Assembly: GCF_029168945.1 (NCBI RefSeq)
Contig: NC_083610.1
Location: forward strand, 72,841,580 to 72,905,579
DNA from: Cannabis sativa
Lineage: Eukaryota; Streptophyta; Magnoliopsida; Rosales; Cannabaceae
DNA: 64,000 nucleotides
Reading direction: 5' to 3'
Each line of letters opens with the position of its first letter. The stretch's first letter is position 1. The notes beneath the pieces were generated by a model. That model had not been told where the DNA came from, searched no databases, and saw only the letters and a program-made list of their open reading frames with translations. Below are positions 11,142 to 24,900 of this stretch, piece by piece. Both the position numbers and the translations under genes were made by a program.

Positions 11142-12430
11142 ATATAATCAGACAAATATATTAAATTGTATAATAATCTCTAATTATATCTTATTCAAAT
11201 TCCTATGGTTCAAATTAAATTGTATAATTATCTCTAATTATATCTAAATCTAATTCCTCTATAGCTATCCAAACGCACATAATTTTGTTTGTAAAATAGA
11301 GTTGTTTGTAAAATAGAGATAATTGGAAGTATATATGTTAAATATATATATATATATATATATAATATTTGAATATTAAAGAGGGGAGTAGGGCATGGAC
11401 CCAAAGCCACAGCCACTTGCCACATAGGTGTGAGCAAGCAGACACAAGAAACGCCCAAAAAGAGCAAAATGTCAAAAATAATTAAACCAGAGAGAGAGAG
11501 GTGCGTGTAAACAGTGGCACAGAAGGGGCTCGGCTCGGCTCTGTCCTCCGACCGCTTCCCTGCCCTGCCTTCCCTCTCTTCTGAACCAAAACTTTGACCT
11601 CTTTAAATAAATTAAAAATAAAATGAATAAAAACCACTTACACGAGACTCCAGAAACTAATCTAATTTAATGAAAGGACTAAAATACCCCCAACCTACTA
11701 GGAATACCACCATCAGGCTACTAACGAATCAGAGGACTAAAATACCCCCAACTTCCTTGGAATAGCACCATCAGGCTCCTTATGAATCAGATCCCACCAC
11801 GTGTACGGTGAGATTCTTTGCTTTACTTGGATGATGATGATGATGATTGATGGATGGAGGACCCAATGTTGGTCAAGGGTCAAATGATGTGTTTTTTGCT
11901 TTTTGGCCTCGTGGGCATTTTCTTTCATCTGTGTTCTTTAGTAATATATAATAACAAAAATATATATATTTATATTGTTGTTATTGTTAAAGCAATAAAA
12001 GGCGTATTATTTAAGAGTTTTTCCTTTCTTTTTTCTAGTAGAAGAAAAATTGCTTGTTCATAATCATATTTTTATTATATTTAAGAGAGAAGAAAGTGAA
12101 AAAGTCAGTAAACAAAGTGGGCAAAAACAAGAATTGGCAGTACATCTTTTTCTCTTTGCTTTCTCTACTTTTCATGTCTCTATATTAACTACTCTATGTC
12201 CAATGCCTCTCTTTCACTGCAAAAGTAGGGCAATTAACCCCATCTCTATATCACACTGCTCTGCTCTTTTTTACACAACACAAAATAAAGAAAAGTTGAG
12301 AGAGAGAGATTCCATGGCCCTTTGTTCTTGGACATCGTGATTCAAAATACAGTTTTAAATATATATCTCAATTAAAAAAGAAAAAAAATTCATAGAATTT
12401 GATAAACTATCCAACATTTTTCTATAAGGC
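11142..12430. other. Intergenic DNA between MULE-1 and the PIP5K gene
   Basis: No convincing gene. It holds a short (TA)n run at about 11,342-11,363, a CT-rich block near 11,530-11,580, a 58-bp tandem duplication (separate entry) and T/A-rich stretches. It lies downstream of the kinase gene. Confidence 0.6.
11675..11790. repeat. 58-bp tandem duplication
   Basis: Two adjacent copies, 11,675-11,732 and 11,733-11,790, each starting AGGACTAAAATACCCCCAAC and ending GAATCAG, with about ten differences. The divergence suggests an old local duplication. Confidence 0.85.
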
Positions 12431-12962
12431 TGTACACTTATTCCGTAGTCACCCTTCCCCCCTTTGAATCTTCTCTCGGTGGAAACATCATCTCTCTATG
12501 TTTCCCTGTACCTCTATTTTTCCATTCCAAATCTTCAATATATTCCTTGGATACCACAAAAATTTCACCCAAAAAAAAAAATCCAGAATCCAACTTTGCA
12601 TCCCCACCACCTTGAATGTACAAATCCCTGCGGCTTTCCACACCGCAATAACAATAACACAATGGCTGTAATCTCCAAAATTCAGCCATAATCATATACT
12701 TACTCCCCAGAAAGGCCAACCCCAATCCTTTTCCCACATGGTCATCATGGAAGTTGTATTTCCATTGTCGTGGTTTGAGACCGGCGTAGGTCTTTCGTTA
12801 CATATACAAGCATCAAGCTAAAGCTAAAGCTACCGCGCCACTGCTGCTTTCTTAAGGAGCCACTTCCTTCAGGGGGTGGAAAACGCATGCTGCTAGATTT
12901 TGATAAAAATCCAACATAGAAGATTATTTTTTTTAATGTTGGTGGAACCTTCTTTACCATTC

Positions 12963-15900
12963 CTACCTGTCCTCGACAAAAATTCTCCCTATAAAATCTC
13001 GAAACCTTCTTGAGTAAAGCTTGGGATCAACAGCTGAGATTGATGAAGGGTCAGCTTGTAATGATTTATAAGCATGTTCTAACTTCTTGCTGATGTCGTA
13101 GTCTTGTAAGATGTCAATGATCCCAAAATAAAGGACCACCTCATAGACCTCTCCACTGCGTGATGGAGTCAAATGGCTAATTCCACCAGATATGTATTGG
13201 TCGAAGTCGCTCTTCCTGGATGTTCGCTCAGCTCTTGCAGGCATATTGGCTCCCAGCCGGATCAATGGTTTTCTGTTGAGATAAAATATTTCAACGTCAA
13301 TAGAGAACAAGGATATATGACACCACCAATAAATAGCAAAATCAAAAGTGCCCAAATAGCTTATACAAAACATTAATGATTTAACTTTATGGCCACTCGA
13401 ATTAAAATACTATCTTCAATTACCATGCAATAAATGGTGGTTTTTATTAATGCCAGATAAGCAAAATTGATGGCATAACTCCGTAGTAATTGACAGATCG
13501 TGAATGGTTTTAAAAGACAATTATTATTGGGCCACAAGAAATACGTGCAAAAGAAGATAAAGAGACATTATGTATGTGCTCTCATAATCAACTGCTATCA
13601 ATACTCATAAATTGCTAAGCAACCCCAGTTACATTCAATTATTTGGTTTAGCGAAATCAAATAAGAGGCAGAATTAGTTGGCCAACTACTAGCCTTAAAG
13701 CTAAGGATGATGCCTTTACTAGTTTGACATAATTGCCTGCATGGTCCTCATCAAAGTTTCTAAAAACTATTTTAAAATGTATTCGCAACATTTTCAGCCA
13801 GCAACACTCAATGATTACTTAACCAAAAACAGAAAAAGAACTATCAAGTCAGTAATACGTACTGGCCAGATAAAACTCGGTCCATATCTTGCAATTCTGC
13901 TTGAAGGAAACGACAGCCACGCATAAACTTCTCATTTTGGTACGAGTCCTTTTGGCCTACAAGGAGTCACAATTGATTCAGCATTCTAATAATCCGAATA
14001 ACAAATTAATTACATCCATCCTTACAAAAACAAAAATAACTACATCCATATAACCTGAGGGCAAGAAGAAAAATTACCAGTTCGCAATACAAAAGGCGAC
14101 AGGCCTATTTTGTCATACTTATTATCATCACGAAAGTGAAGACCGACCAATAGACTGTAATCCATGATTCTCTCTGCTTCCAAGAACTCGCAATCTCGAT
14201 CTATTTGCCTGAATTTTCAGAAGAACATCAATAAACAAAGTAACATGCAATAAGGACTATCAATGTGACAGGAAAACTCAATTTGACCTACTTCATAAGG
14301 TCTTGGTACCAATTTTGTTGGAGGCGGAAAACAAAATTGAGGTCGAGATCCTTGAGTGTCGTCGTTTCATCAATCTCTCCCTCAGACTTGTCAGTAGTGC
14401 GGCCATGGGAGGAACCTTTTAAGTCAAACCTCCTATGAATCCGATACTCCGAACAGAACAAATTCCCCATTACAATGAACCTTGTCTGAAAAATAGTTCA
14501 CATGTAATTAGAGATAGGAAAACAAAGTTCCAGCAGTGAATAAAGAGGAAAATTACAAACTCAAATTGATCTCTTGAATACCATACCTTCTGACCACCAA
14601 CAGGCTTCACACAATGCACACCGAAGAATTTCGTCACAAGGGAATTTTCATACCGACAGACATGTTGATGATAACTATAAAGCATCCGTAATAGCACCTG
14701 AAATAATATTACAATTAAGTTATTTTACCTGACCCTTCAAAACCGCAAATTATGCTACTCAAATGGCTTTTGAGACAGCATAAGCTCCATAATAAAGCAA
14801 AAGTCAAAGAAGTAGGCAACAAACCTTGACTTCTGATTTCTTCACCGTCTTTATCATAAACCTATCATCTTGTGTCAAGTAAAAGCAACTACCACTCTTT
14901 CCCGGAGAGGAAAGCTCTCGGAGTGCATCATTTCCACAAATGGCCAGCATGTAATCAGCCGGATCTACTCGGAATCGATCCCTCAAATGTCTGCAACAAA
15001 GAGAAAAAAAAGATCAGCTCAGCAACCTGTAATGGATTATTTCAACTTCAACTACTTATATATATAAGCCTAATATCATCAAAGCCGAAACATGAAGATA
15101 TGAAAATAAAATACCTAAACACCATTGGACAGTAATCTTTCCATCGAAAGTCAATGGATTGATGAGGTGGAGTTTTGTTCGATCCTTCGGGAGGAAACCT
15201 TGTCCAAAATTTCTCCTTAGGATCAAAGTCACTCGTCTTAATATTTCGGACTATGGATGCATGCTTTCCGACAGTATACCTAAAAAAAATGAATACCCAC
15301 ATCAAGAAAAAAAAAAGGAAAGAAAAAATACTCCAGATGCGAAAATCAAACCCTAGCAATTCGACTAATCTGAAATCGAAAAGCAAAACCTATTGGCAAA
15401 ATTACCTAATACCCAGTTGGAGATTAAGCATCAAGTCATAATTCTTGTGCCCTTTGGATATGGTCTGCCCAGGCTTCTTGGCCTCGCCACTGAAACAACA
15501 TGGGTTTCGCCGAAACTGCCTCAAATCGTGTTCGGGTGCAGAACAGCTCCTGTAAAACATCGAAGCCTCCGCATTATCAATTATGTCACAAGTAATGTCG
15601 CCAGCTTCACCGTCCGATTCCCATATACAAATTCTCGGGAAATTTCTCTCTGTCACGCTTCCTCTTGCTCCATCTACAGACGACCTTTTCCTCATTGTTA
15701 TGGTCAGATTATCACTCATAACAGGCCCATTTGTCTTCAGACTAAAGTCTTTCCCGGCCCCGGGATAGAAGGTTCCATTCAGTTGATGAATCTTCAGGTC
15801 CTTATTCCAACTCCCCACATAGCAACTCCCGTCAGGCCAAGTGAAGACCCCATTCTCTTTAGGAATCCCGTTTTCCCACTGGCCTTCGTATCGATTCCCG

Positions 15901-16619
15901 TTGGCCCAAATCAGAATCCCACGGCCAGAAATCACTCCATTCTTCCATTCCCCAACATATTCATTTCCATTCTTCCACACATAACGCCCTTGACCATCCT
16001 GGAGGTTTCTCTTCCACGACCCTTCATAGAAATCGCCATTCGCGTACCTCTTCTGTCCATACCCATGTTTCCGATCCGAGCTCCATGAACCCCGATACGT
16101 GTCTCCGTCGGATCCAATAAAGGTACCAAACCCTTCCATACGACCCGATTTGAATTCTCCCTCGTACGTAGCCCCCGACGGCCACGAGAATTTCCCTTTA
16201 CCCGAAGCCTTTCCTCTCCGCCAATCGCCCTCGTACATGCACCCGTCCGTCCACAAGTACTTCCCAGATCCGTGAGGCACAGTACCAGAGAAACTCCCGA
16301 TGTAAAGATCGCCGTTGGGCAAGACTCTCTCAACAGTTGTTGTACAACCACCGGAAGTTAGGCTGATGGTGGTGTCTCCTACGACTGATGAGATAGCGGT
16401 CGTGGTCGGCGTCACTCTCCGTGTTCCCCCTTGGGAACGACTGCGGGCAACTACCAACACCGGCGGAGTTACCAAAACCGGCTTAGTCGTCGGTGTAGTA
16501 GTAGCAGTAGCAGTAGCAGTAATAGTAACCTCGTTATCTAGCTTCTCCTCCTCAGACCTCTTCTTCTTGGTGCTGCAGACAACGTCACTTGGGTCATCAC
16601 AGAGTAGTGCTTCACGCAT
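12963..16619 (-). CDS. PIP5K: Phosphatidylinositol 4-phosphate 5-kinase with MORN repeats (PIP5K1/2/3-like)
   Basis: Makes phosphatidylinositol 4,5-bisphosphate from PI4P at the plasma membrane, a lipid used in membrane traffic, cytoskeleton control and tip growth. Eight coding exons on the minus strand, all with GT-AG borders: 15,406-16,619, 15,115-15,279, 14,825-14,990, 14,587-14,697, 14,292-14,485, 14,078-14,208, 13,863-13,956 and 12,963-13,272. Phases agree throughout and give 794 residues. Order: a variable Thr/Ala-rich N-terminus (about 1-100), MORN repeats (about 104-282, YxGxWxxGxxxGxG pattern), then the kinase domain from about 385 with DLKGS at 573-577, MDYSLL at 632-637 and the C-terminal [10 protein letters not shown] specificity loop near 754. 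Length and MORN plus kinase layout match plant type-B PIP5Ks; key motifs are intact. The first in-frame ATG after an upstream stop (TAG at 16,653-16,655) is at 16,619. It is the only intact host gene here. Confidence 0.95.
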
Positions 16620-16630
16620 TTTCGATACAT
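16538..16630 (-). other. Out-of-frame upstream ORF overlapping the PIP5K start
   Basis: An ATG at 16,630, 11 nt before the PIP5K ATG and in another frame, opens a 30-codon ORF that ends at TAG 16,538-16,540, inside the kinase coding sequence. If the mRNA starts upstream of it, scanning ribosomes could be diverted, so it may lower translation. The peptide resembles nothing I know; its role is inferred from position only. Confidence 0.5.
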
Positions 16631-16803
16631 AAACACTCAAACCCCCCAACCCCTAACTCCCTTTCTCTCTCTAAATAGATATATAAATATATACTCCTCC
16701 TCTTCACTGTTGCATTTGGAACAACAAATCGTCAGCCTGCGCCGTAGTAAACCTTCGTGCCGGAAAGCAAACTCACCGGATAACCAAGACTCGCGAGCAT
16801 TAC

Positions 16804-16804
<1 letters not shown>

Positions 16805-16837
<33 letters not shown>
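16805..16837. repeat. CT/GA microsatellite in the PIP5K 5' flank
   Basis: About 16 CT units. On the gene strand this is a GA run roughly 190 bp upstream of the ATG, where plant 5' leaders and core promoters often have GA/CT tracts. Confidence 0.8.
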
Positions 16838-16839
<2 letters not shown>

Positions 16840-16840
16840 G

Positions 16841-19800
16841 GTTTGGAAAAATAAGATAATTGGAATCCTACAAACAAATCACAAGGCATACAGAGAGACA
16901 CAGTATAGAAGATAGAGAAAGAGAAAAAGCTCCCCAAATACCAAAAAAGCCCCAAATTATTATTTTTATTATTATTATTATTTTAATTTTTTAAAAAAAT
17001 AAAAATAAAAAATGAAGCGATTAATGAGCCGGCTTTTTTTTTTCTTGGGAACATCGCTAACAATATATCTGAGTATCTCCACAGCTCACCTCACCGAAGA
17101 GTTTTTTTACTTCTTTTAATTTTAATTTTATTTTGAATGGACAAATATACCCTCGCGAATTTCTTTTATATTTTTCATAAAAATTTAACGTTGGTCCCAA
17201 CACTTACTACCAGTATCTCTTTCTGGCTTTGTTCTGACGTGACGGAATTGACTAGGACTATTTTTTTTTTCTTTTTTCAAGTGCGCTCCTTTACTACAAA
17301 TTTTTTTTACTTGATTTCTCTCTTTTACCCTTGTTTTGAATTCTAATTACGAATTTACCATTTTGCTTTTTGGGTAAATAATATTCGGACTTCCACTCGT
17401 GGGTCCCTATTACTAAGACTCTCTGTTGTTGTTGCGGTGACCTATCAAAGTCTGACCATTCTTTTTTTTTTTTTTACTTTTTTTATTGATTTTTTTGAAA
17501 TTATTTTCCGTCATAGTTTGAAACATTTCTTCTTTTAGTTAATTGAAATTTCAGTCCAAAATGCAATTTATGTTCATATGAATGAAATGGAAGAGGTTCT
17601 TTTTTATATATAATATACTAAAATGGAGGAGTTACTTTTCTTTAATATGTATATTATCTAGTGGGATGTGCTTTATAGTTTATTTATTTTATTATTTAAG
17701 AAAATTAGATGTTGTGTTTGGTTGCAACCTCGCAAGAATCTTTACATTTGTACTGTAATTAGAATAGTTTTTTTGGTTGGTACGTATTGTATTATTGTAA
17801 TAAATATGTATATTCCACGATTTAAGAGTTACCAAATAAATATAATAAACAATATTTATATATATTGTACACCAAATCAAATCTTGGCGATGATCATGAG
17901 AGCCACGAACAATTATCCTCACGCGTTATCTGTCTTCTACAAATATAAATAATAGTGTTTAATATCCAAAACTGACAATTAGGTAAAAACTACGTAACAC
18001 TAATAACAACTTTTTATAAATATATATATAAGACATAATATTAACTACATTTTAACAATTGAACTAATGAAACAGATTCTAGTTATACAAATCTATATTT
18101 AGATGGTTTTTTCTAAAGTTTGAGTCAAAGGTCAAAAAGGTACCACCCCAACGTAATTTCTTGTTAAATCCAAAAGTTTAATGTAATTTGTAATAACAAG
18201 GTATAGTTCAAAATCTAATCCAGGTCGAATCTAATTTAGATATAGTAAAAATTCAACTGTACAATTACAATGAATGATCAGAGTTTATATAAACTTTAGA
18301 TTAAACATTGGTATACAATTAAAAATACATCAAAACCATAGAAACACACGTCAGTTTTTGTTTTTAATGACTTCAAATTTAATTCAAAACTTAAAAACAA
18401 GAAAATATTAACTTTCACACTAAGTCTATTTCTGTGCTTGATTCATTGATTTTGACAGTAATTTTATTTCTCATTATAAATAATTCTTATTTTTTGTCTT
18501 TTGTAAGGTGATTATAAATAATGTTAAATCTAAGAATATTAAACAAAAAGGATGCTGAAATGAGGACTTGCAATGATACTAAAACTTTATTTTAGTTGCA
18601 AGAAATGATGCTAGATGATTATTTATTTGTGATGGTTCGAAGAAAACTTGATAATACCCAAAACAATGTGATGTGATGGCCAATCAAAACATGATTTTAT
18701 TTTTAAAGGCAAAATCTGATAATAAAATTATGTCTAACGATGATCTTGCGATGGTCCCATTAAATTTTTATTTTAATTTAAGAGGATAAAAACTAATGCT
18801 AATGTTGTCCAACGCTGATGTTGTCCAACGATAGTTAGCGATAGTTCCATCAAAATTTGATTTTATTCAACTTTTAAAATTAACTTTTGATACGTAAAAC
18901 CATCAAAATGCACCCACTATTAGCATTTTCTTTACTTAATAAGCTGAATATGATTGGACCATCAAAAATAACATCGTTTTAACATTATGTTTCTAAATTC
19001 AAGTTCATTAAATCATCGTTGAGCATCGTATTTTTGTTTCTTAATCATTGTTTTGATAGAATCATCGCAAGACCATCGATGGCCTTTTTTTTTGTCTAAA
19101 AGTCCATCGTCGCTTGACAATCATAGAACCATCCAAATGCATTTTGCCTCTTGAATCATTTTTTGACAATTATAGAACTATTGGTGGGCTTTGGATGTTG
19201 ATTTGGAATCCACATGTCTATTGTCAGAAACCGCCGCGGATAATATATATATTTATATATATAGAACACTTCTTAATGAGAATTACTCATTGATGGTTAC
19301 GAAGCCATTTAAATATAAATACTAATTTTAAAAATATTAAACTATTAGATTTTTATCCAATGACGAATAGTAAAAGAGAAATTTAAATTTTTGTACTTAA
19401 TTTAGCTACTTAATTAAAAAAAATGTCAAAAATCATTACTTTTTACACTATATTAAAAATGTATCTATATAAAAAATACTTAAGTCAAATTTAACCTTTT
19501 TTTTATTTTTTTTTTCAGCCAATGAAACAATTTTAATTCATATAATGTAAAAATTAGAGATTTTTTTAATTAGATAGAAAAATTAAGCATAAAAACTCAA
19601 ATTTTCATGATATTATCCATAAACGGATAATGCCCATTTAAAGTGCACCCCTTATATATATTTATAATATATATATATATGTGTGTGTTTTGAATGGTCG
19701 TTCATGCTTGATGGAAAGAAATGTTTTCCATTTTAATTTTTTTGATTCATATTTTTGAGGTTATTATATTCATTCAACATTAACATCTTTTATGCATCAA

Positions 19801-20023
19801 AATAATTATTTCATATATATATATACATATTCTTATTAGTATTGTATACATATATACATGTATATACGACTATCTTTTTATCTGTATATATTTATATATA
19901 ATACTCATTCATATAATAATTTTATTGCATAATATTAAGTAGAATATTCTACTATCTATATATTTATTATGTTTTTATGCAAAGATTATATACGTGTATA
20001 TATATTTATGCATGAATTTTGTT
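16841..20023. other. AT-rich intergenic DNA upstream of PIP5K
   Basis: No gene or RNA recognised. The first few hundred bases should contain the PIP5K promoter. Around 18,590-19,210 words such as GATGGT, ACCATC and CATCG recur in both orientations. From 19,630 to 20,020 there are TATATA-rich tracts. The Copia-like element is inserted at the right end. Confidence 0.6.
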
Positions 20024-20028
20024 CTTCG

Positions 20029-21938
20029 TGTTGGGTTTTATGCCCTAAATAAAACTCTTTACAATCTGATTAGTTATCAATATAAGAAATTAGAAGTGAT
20101 TGATGTTTGCATGAATTTTACATGCTAATGGTTTAATATGTTTAATATGTTTATTACATTCATACACACAAAATCAGTTAAATCCAGATCATATGTTTAT
20201 TCACAATTACAGTATCGTCAACACAGTGGAATGTGATTGTGATCATATGAATCAAAAGTTTTGGTCCCTGTTTCATCAGTGTTATTGGATTTACACTAAT
20301 GTGATAATCAGCGATGATGTATACTTACACTTGGAGTAAGTGTTATGTTCTTTCCAGGACATTAGTAAAGTATACTAGTTTCGAATGTATGGAGTATACA
20401 TTGGACTGGACCGATATTGCAACTAAGTTAAGATATTACAAACTTACCGTTATACATATCTTTCCAAGTCAATATCAGTAGTTGATCTTAAGATTAAAAG
20501 AATCTAAATCCTGATATGCTTGGGCTCAACTCAGGAGTGCTATTCATGTTCTTAGATTTATTAGTTAAGCCTACTTTCGGGTCAGGGTGATACGTATATT
20601 TCGGGAACATGATAGTATGATTGAGTGGGAGTGCTGAACATAAATATGGAATCTATAGCTTCTGCTAGTGTATAGAAGTCAAGTGATGATTCCCTTCGAG
20701 CTTAGCAAATAGAAGTAAATGGATGAGCTCTTGTTTAATTGACTAATTATTAGATCACTAAACACCATTTACAGGTAGCTAAGTGTTTTAAGGGGCAAAA
20801 TACATTGAGGGGTGAGAACGGTAAAGAAATCTCATCTCGATGTAAATCATCTATATAGAGGATCTTTAAATCACAATAAGATTATAACAATGGTTAAATG
20901 AGATAGTATATTGATATCGTGGAACATACAATATGCTCTATATAAGTCTGAGAGTGCAATTCTAAGTTCTAAGAGTGGATTCAACGAAGAATTAATAAGT
21001 AGGAATTTACTTGGTAAATTTGGTTCACTTATTGGAAGCTCAGCATATAGATCCATGGTCCCCATTCTAGTTGAGAACATTCTGCTTGTAAGACTCATTA
21101 ATTGATTCGTGATTGATCAATTATAATTCTAAAGTTAGACTATGTCTAATTTTATGAATTTTCACTATTTAGGGGTGAAATTGTAAAGAAAAGAGTTTCT
21201 AGGTTTATTTATTTATTAATGGACTTTATATGTCTAATTAATAATTAAATTAAATGACAATATTATTTAATAATCTATTTTAGTTATTAAATAATTAGTT
21301 TTGGCATTTAAAATGTTAGAATTGGAAAATTGGCGTTTTTGAGAAAATAGAGATAAAATTTGATAAAACTGCAAAATCAAGTGAGGCCCATTAAACACCA
21401 TATGGCCAGCCACTTAGATGAGTTTTTCAAATTAATATTTTCATTATTTTAATGCCAAATAAATCCTAACCTAAACCTAGTAGTTGGCTATAAATAGAAA
21501 GTGATGGCTCAGTCACATAACATGCTTTCATTAGTAATCTGACAGAAATTTCTCTCTTCAGAAAAACTGAGCCTTCCCCACTTTCTACACCTTGGCCGAA
21601 ACCCTCTCTCTTTTCTTCTTCATCTTTTTTGTGACCCTAGTGAAAGAGTAAGTGCCCACACACAACAAGCAGTAACTCAATCATAGATTGGAAGACTGTG
21701 AAGGATCAAAACTTGAAGAAGAAGGACATTCGGGCTCAGATCTTGATTATACTCTGCTACAGAAAGGATTCAAGGGTTAGAGATCTGAGTGGAAGGAGAC
21801 ATTAATTCCGCTGCATCAATGTAAGGTTTTCTTAACTTTATATGTGTTTAATTTATCGTTTTAGAAAGTTCATATTTAGGATGTTTAAACAACATACTTG
21901 TGAGTAGATCTAAGATCCTGGTAAAATAATTTCCAACA
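20029..21938 (+). repeat. 5' LTR of the Copia-like element
   Basis: 1,910 bp, TG...CA ends, almost identical to 28,322-30,234. Short reading frames inside it recur identically in the other LTR and are not genes. Confidence 0.95.
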
Positions 21939-21940
21939 AC

Positions 21941-21952
21941 TGGTATCAGAGC
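21941..21952 (+). other. Primer-binding site (initiator Met tRNA) of the Copia-like element
   Basis: TGGTATCAGAGC starts two bases after the LTR; this is the standard plant complement of the 3' end of initiator methionine tRNA. Confidence 0.9.
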
Positions 21953-21959
21953 CATGGTA

Positions 21960-24900
21960 ATTGATTTACTTACATGAAATTTGGACTTTAAAACGATTGT
22001 TTGTTTGTTTTTGGATGGTATCATGTTGTATTGAGTGTTATTTGATGATTGATTGATGTTTGTGAAATTTTCGTGAAAAATAATTGCTATTTCATCTCTG
22101 GAATTATTTTTATTGGATAGTATGGAAAAAATTAAGCAAGTTAGCCTTTTACAGAACTTAATTTGGATTTTATTTGAATTAGTTATGATTTTTTGAAGAT
22201 TTGAAAAAATCGGGTTGTGCTGATATTTTCCTGCGATCGCAAATCTGTCCGTACAGTTTCGAATTTTTTCGTTTTTCTTCGATTTTTCATGCTTTTTCAT
22301 GGAATTAACTTCCGATTTTTTTGTATGATTTTGTATATATACTATTACTATTACTATTCCTAATTCAATTCTAATTATCATTTTGAATTAATTTAATATT
22401 TTTTTTTAAATTTAATTCAAGATATTAGTGTAATTTGAATTTGAATAGAAATAGTATCTATCTTCTTGCTTAAAAATCTATCTTATTTTTAAATTTGATT
22501 ATATTTTTTTTAAATTTAAGGTCAGATTTTATAAGATATTTATAAAATCTTTTAAGATATTTTTAAGATATCTTATCTTTTAAGATATTTTTAATTATAT
22601 CTTATCTTTTAAAGATTTTTTTTAAAAATTAAATCTTTTTAGATATTTTGACCTTATTTAAATTTAAAATAAAATATTTATAATCATGTAATTTTAAATA
22701 GATGTAAGATATTTTGCTAACTTTTAAATTTTGTTATTTAATCATTTAAATTAAATTTAAAATCTGATAAGATATTTCATCTATCTTTTCTAATTTTTAT
22801 TTAATTTTTATTTATAAAATAACTTTTAATTTTTAAAAGTAGTTAGCAAATTTTGAAATGATATTTAGGTTGGTTGAAACCTAATTTTTCAAAATAGTAG
22901 GTTTAATTTTAAATATTTATTTTTTAAATAATTTCGAAATTTAAATTTATTTATTTTATTTTATTTTCGAAATTAAAAATATTTTTTTAATTTTATTTTC
23001 GAAAATTAAAATAAAATTTTTATTTAATTATTTTTTTTTTGAAATTATTTATTTAAAATTAAATAAATCCTACTTCCAACTATCCAGCTAACCTTGTTGC
23101 AGGAGTATGTGGTTTTAGCTTGTGTGTAAGTTTTTAAAACCTATTATTACTTGATTGCAAATAGCCATGGTTACTTTTTGCCAGATCTAATGATCTGATG
23201 ACTCCCTTGGTCAAGTTAATAATTTGTAACAGGTAAATTTTACAATCTTCTTTCATCTGTGTATGACCTAGCAACATGATAGGATCCATCCAAAGTGTGC
23301 CTGTGTGAGCCTATATGTTTATTTTGTTTTAATATAGATACATATAGGTTGTTGCTAAATAAAATGTCACACCATGATAGATTTTATTTAGGTCCATTTA
23401 GTTATTGGACCTATTCAATTAATAACAGTTATTTATTTTAAGGTTAAATTCCTCTTTTTTGGGCCTTGTGTGAGAGTTGGGAGCCATAGAAGTGGGTACG
23501 ACATACTGAACCCAGCACCCCCTCACATGAACCACCCCAATTGTGAAGGCCCATTTGCCTGATTTGAATAACTGTACTAGGTTAATTATATTAGTTTGAC
23601 CTAATAAAATTGAATTAGCAACATAATTAACTTTTAAAATATATGAAAATTTATTTTCATTTTAATATTTTAAAGTTAATTTTAAGAAAAACACTTTTAG
23701 TTTAGATATTATTTCTAGACAAACTATTTGTATTTTTCTTGTATTTAATTAAATATAAAATTTTAACTAACTAAGATTCTTTCTGGAGCTTATTTAATTA
23801 AATATTCCTATTTAAGTTATAAATTAGTTGTATCAACTGATTTTTCTTATCTAACTTAAATTTGAATATTTGATTTAAATTTTAAATCAAGTTGAGGAAT
23901 CCTAGGCATTAGTTATTAAAGATTCTTAAGATATTTTTTAAGTTAATATCTTTTCAAATATTAACTTAAAATGGAATATTTTAGATATTTTTTGGTTAAT
24001 ATCTTTTCAAATATTAACTTTAAAAATATATCTTAAAATTAAGTGGTTACAACTTAATTTTGATATTTAATTAAATCTAAATTTGAAATTATTTAAGTTT
24101 TAGATTTTTTTTTATCTAACTTAAATTAGATATTTTTCAAATTTTTGAAAAGATACTTAGTCAAATAAGATATTTTCTAGATAGTAATTTCTAGACTACT
24201 TATTATTTCTAATATTTAAATAGGAAAATTATACTTTGTGAAATTAATTATTTAAATAATTAATTTTGGTACAATTTTATTAAGTATATTTTTCCTAGTA
24301 TTAAATAGAAATTAATAATTAAGCCTTCTCTACACTTAATTATTATTTCTTGAATTTAATACATTTAATTAACTTGAAGAATCTAAATATCTAAGTTGAT
24401 TTTCATCATGATACTTAAATATTTATTGATTTTTCATGACACTTAATTAAATAGAAAATTATTTTTAGGTTGAAATTTAATTTTTCAACTTAAATTTAAA
24501 TAATTTTCAATATATATTTTTATTTTATTAATCAATTTCGAAATTTGCATTTTAATTATGCAATATTTTCGAATTTTTTTTGAAAAATAGATTGAGTTGT
24601 AAATTAATTATTTATTTTAATTAATTCTTGGACCAACTACAATCAATGATTTTTTCATTTAATTGATTAATTTAAAATAAATGAATTTACAATATATATT
24701 TATATATATATATATTATTAGAAATTGAATTAACTAGTCAAAAGAATATCTAGATAGGTGATATTTTTGCTTGAAGTATTTCTTTTCTATTTTTATTATT
24801 ATTTTCGAAAATTATATATATTTTTAATATATACTTTAAATTTTCGAACTCAATAAATATATTCTCAAAGGAAATTTTTAAGTTGCTAATTATTTAATTC

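Noticed and set aside
15393..16088. 231-residue plus-strand frame over the PIP5K first exon
   Set aside because: Antisense shadow of the MORN-repeat coding exon; no homology of its own.
16620..16649. Ten-residue N-terminal extension of PIP5K starting at 16,649
   Set aside because: The first codon there is TTG, not ATG; the first in-frame ATG is at 16,619.
20871..21105. Pair of overlapping short frames in the Copia-like LTR, repeated at 29,167-29,401
   Set aside because: They recur only because the LTRs are copies; no codon bias or known domain.
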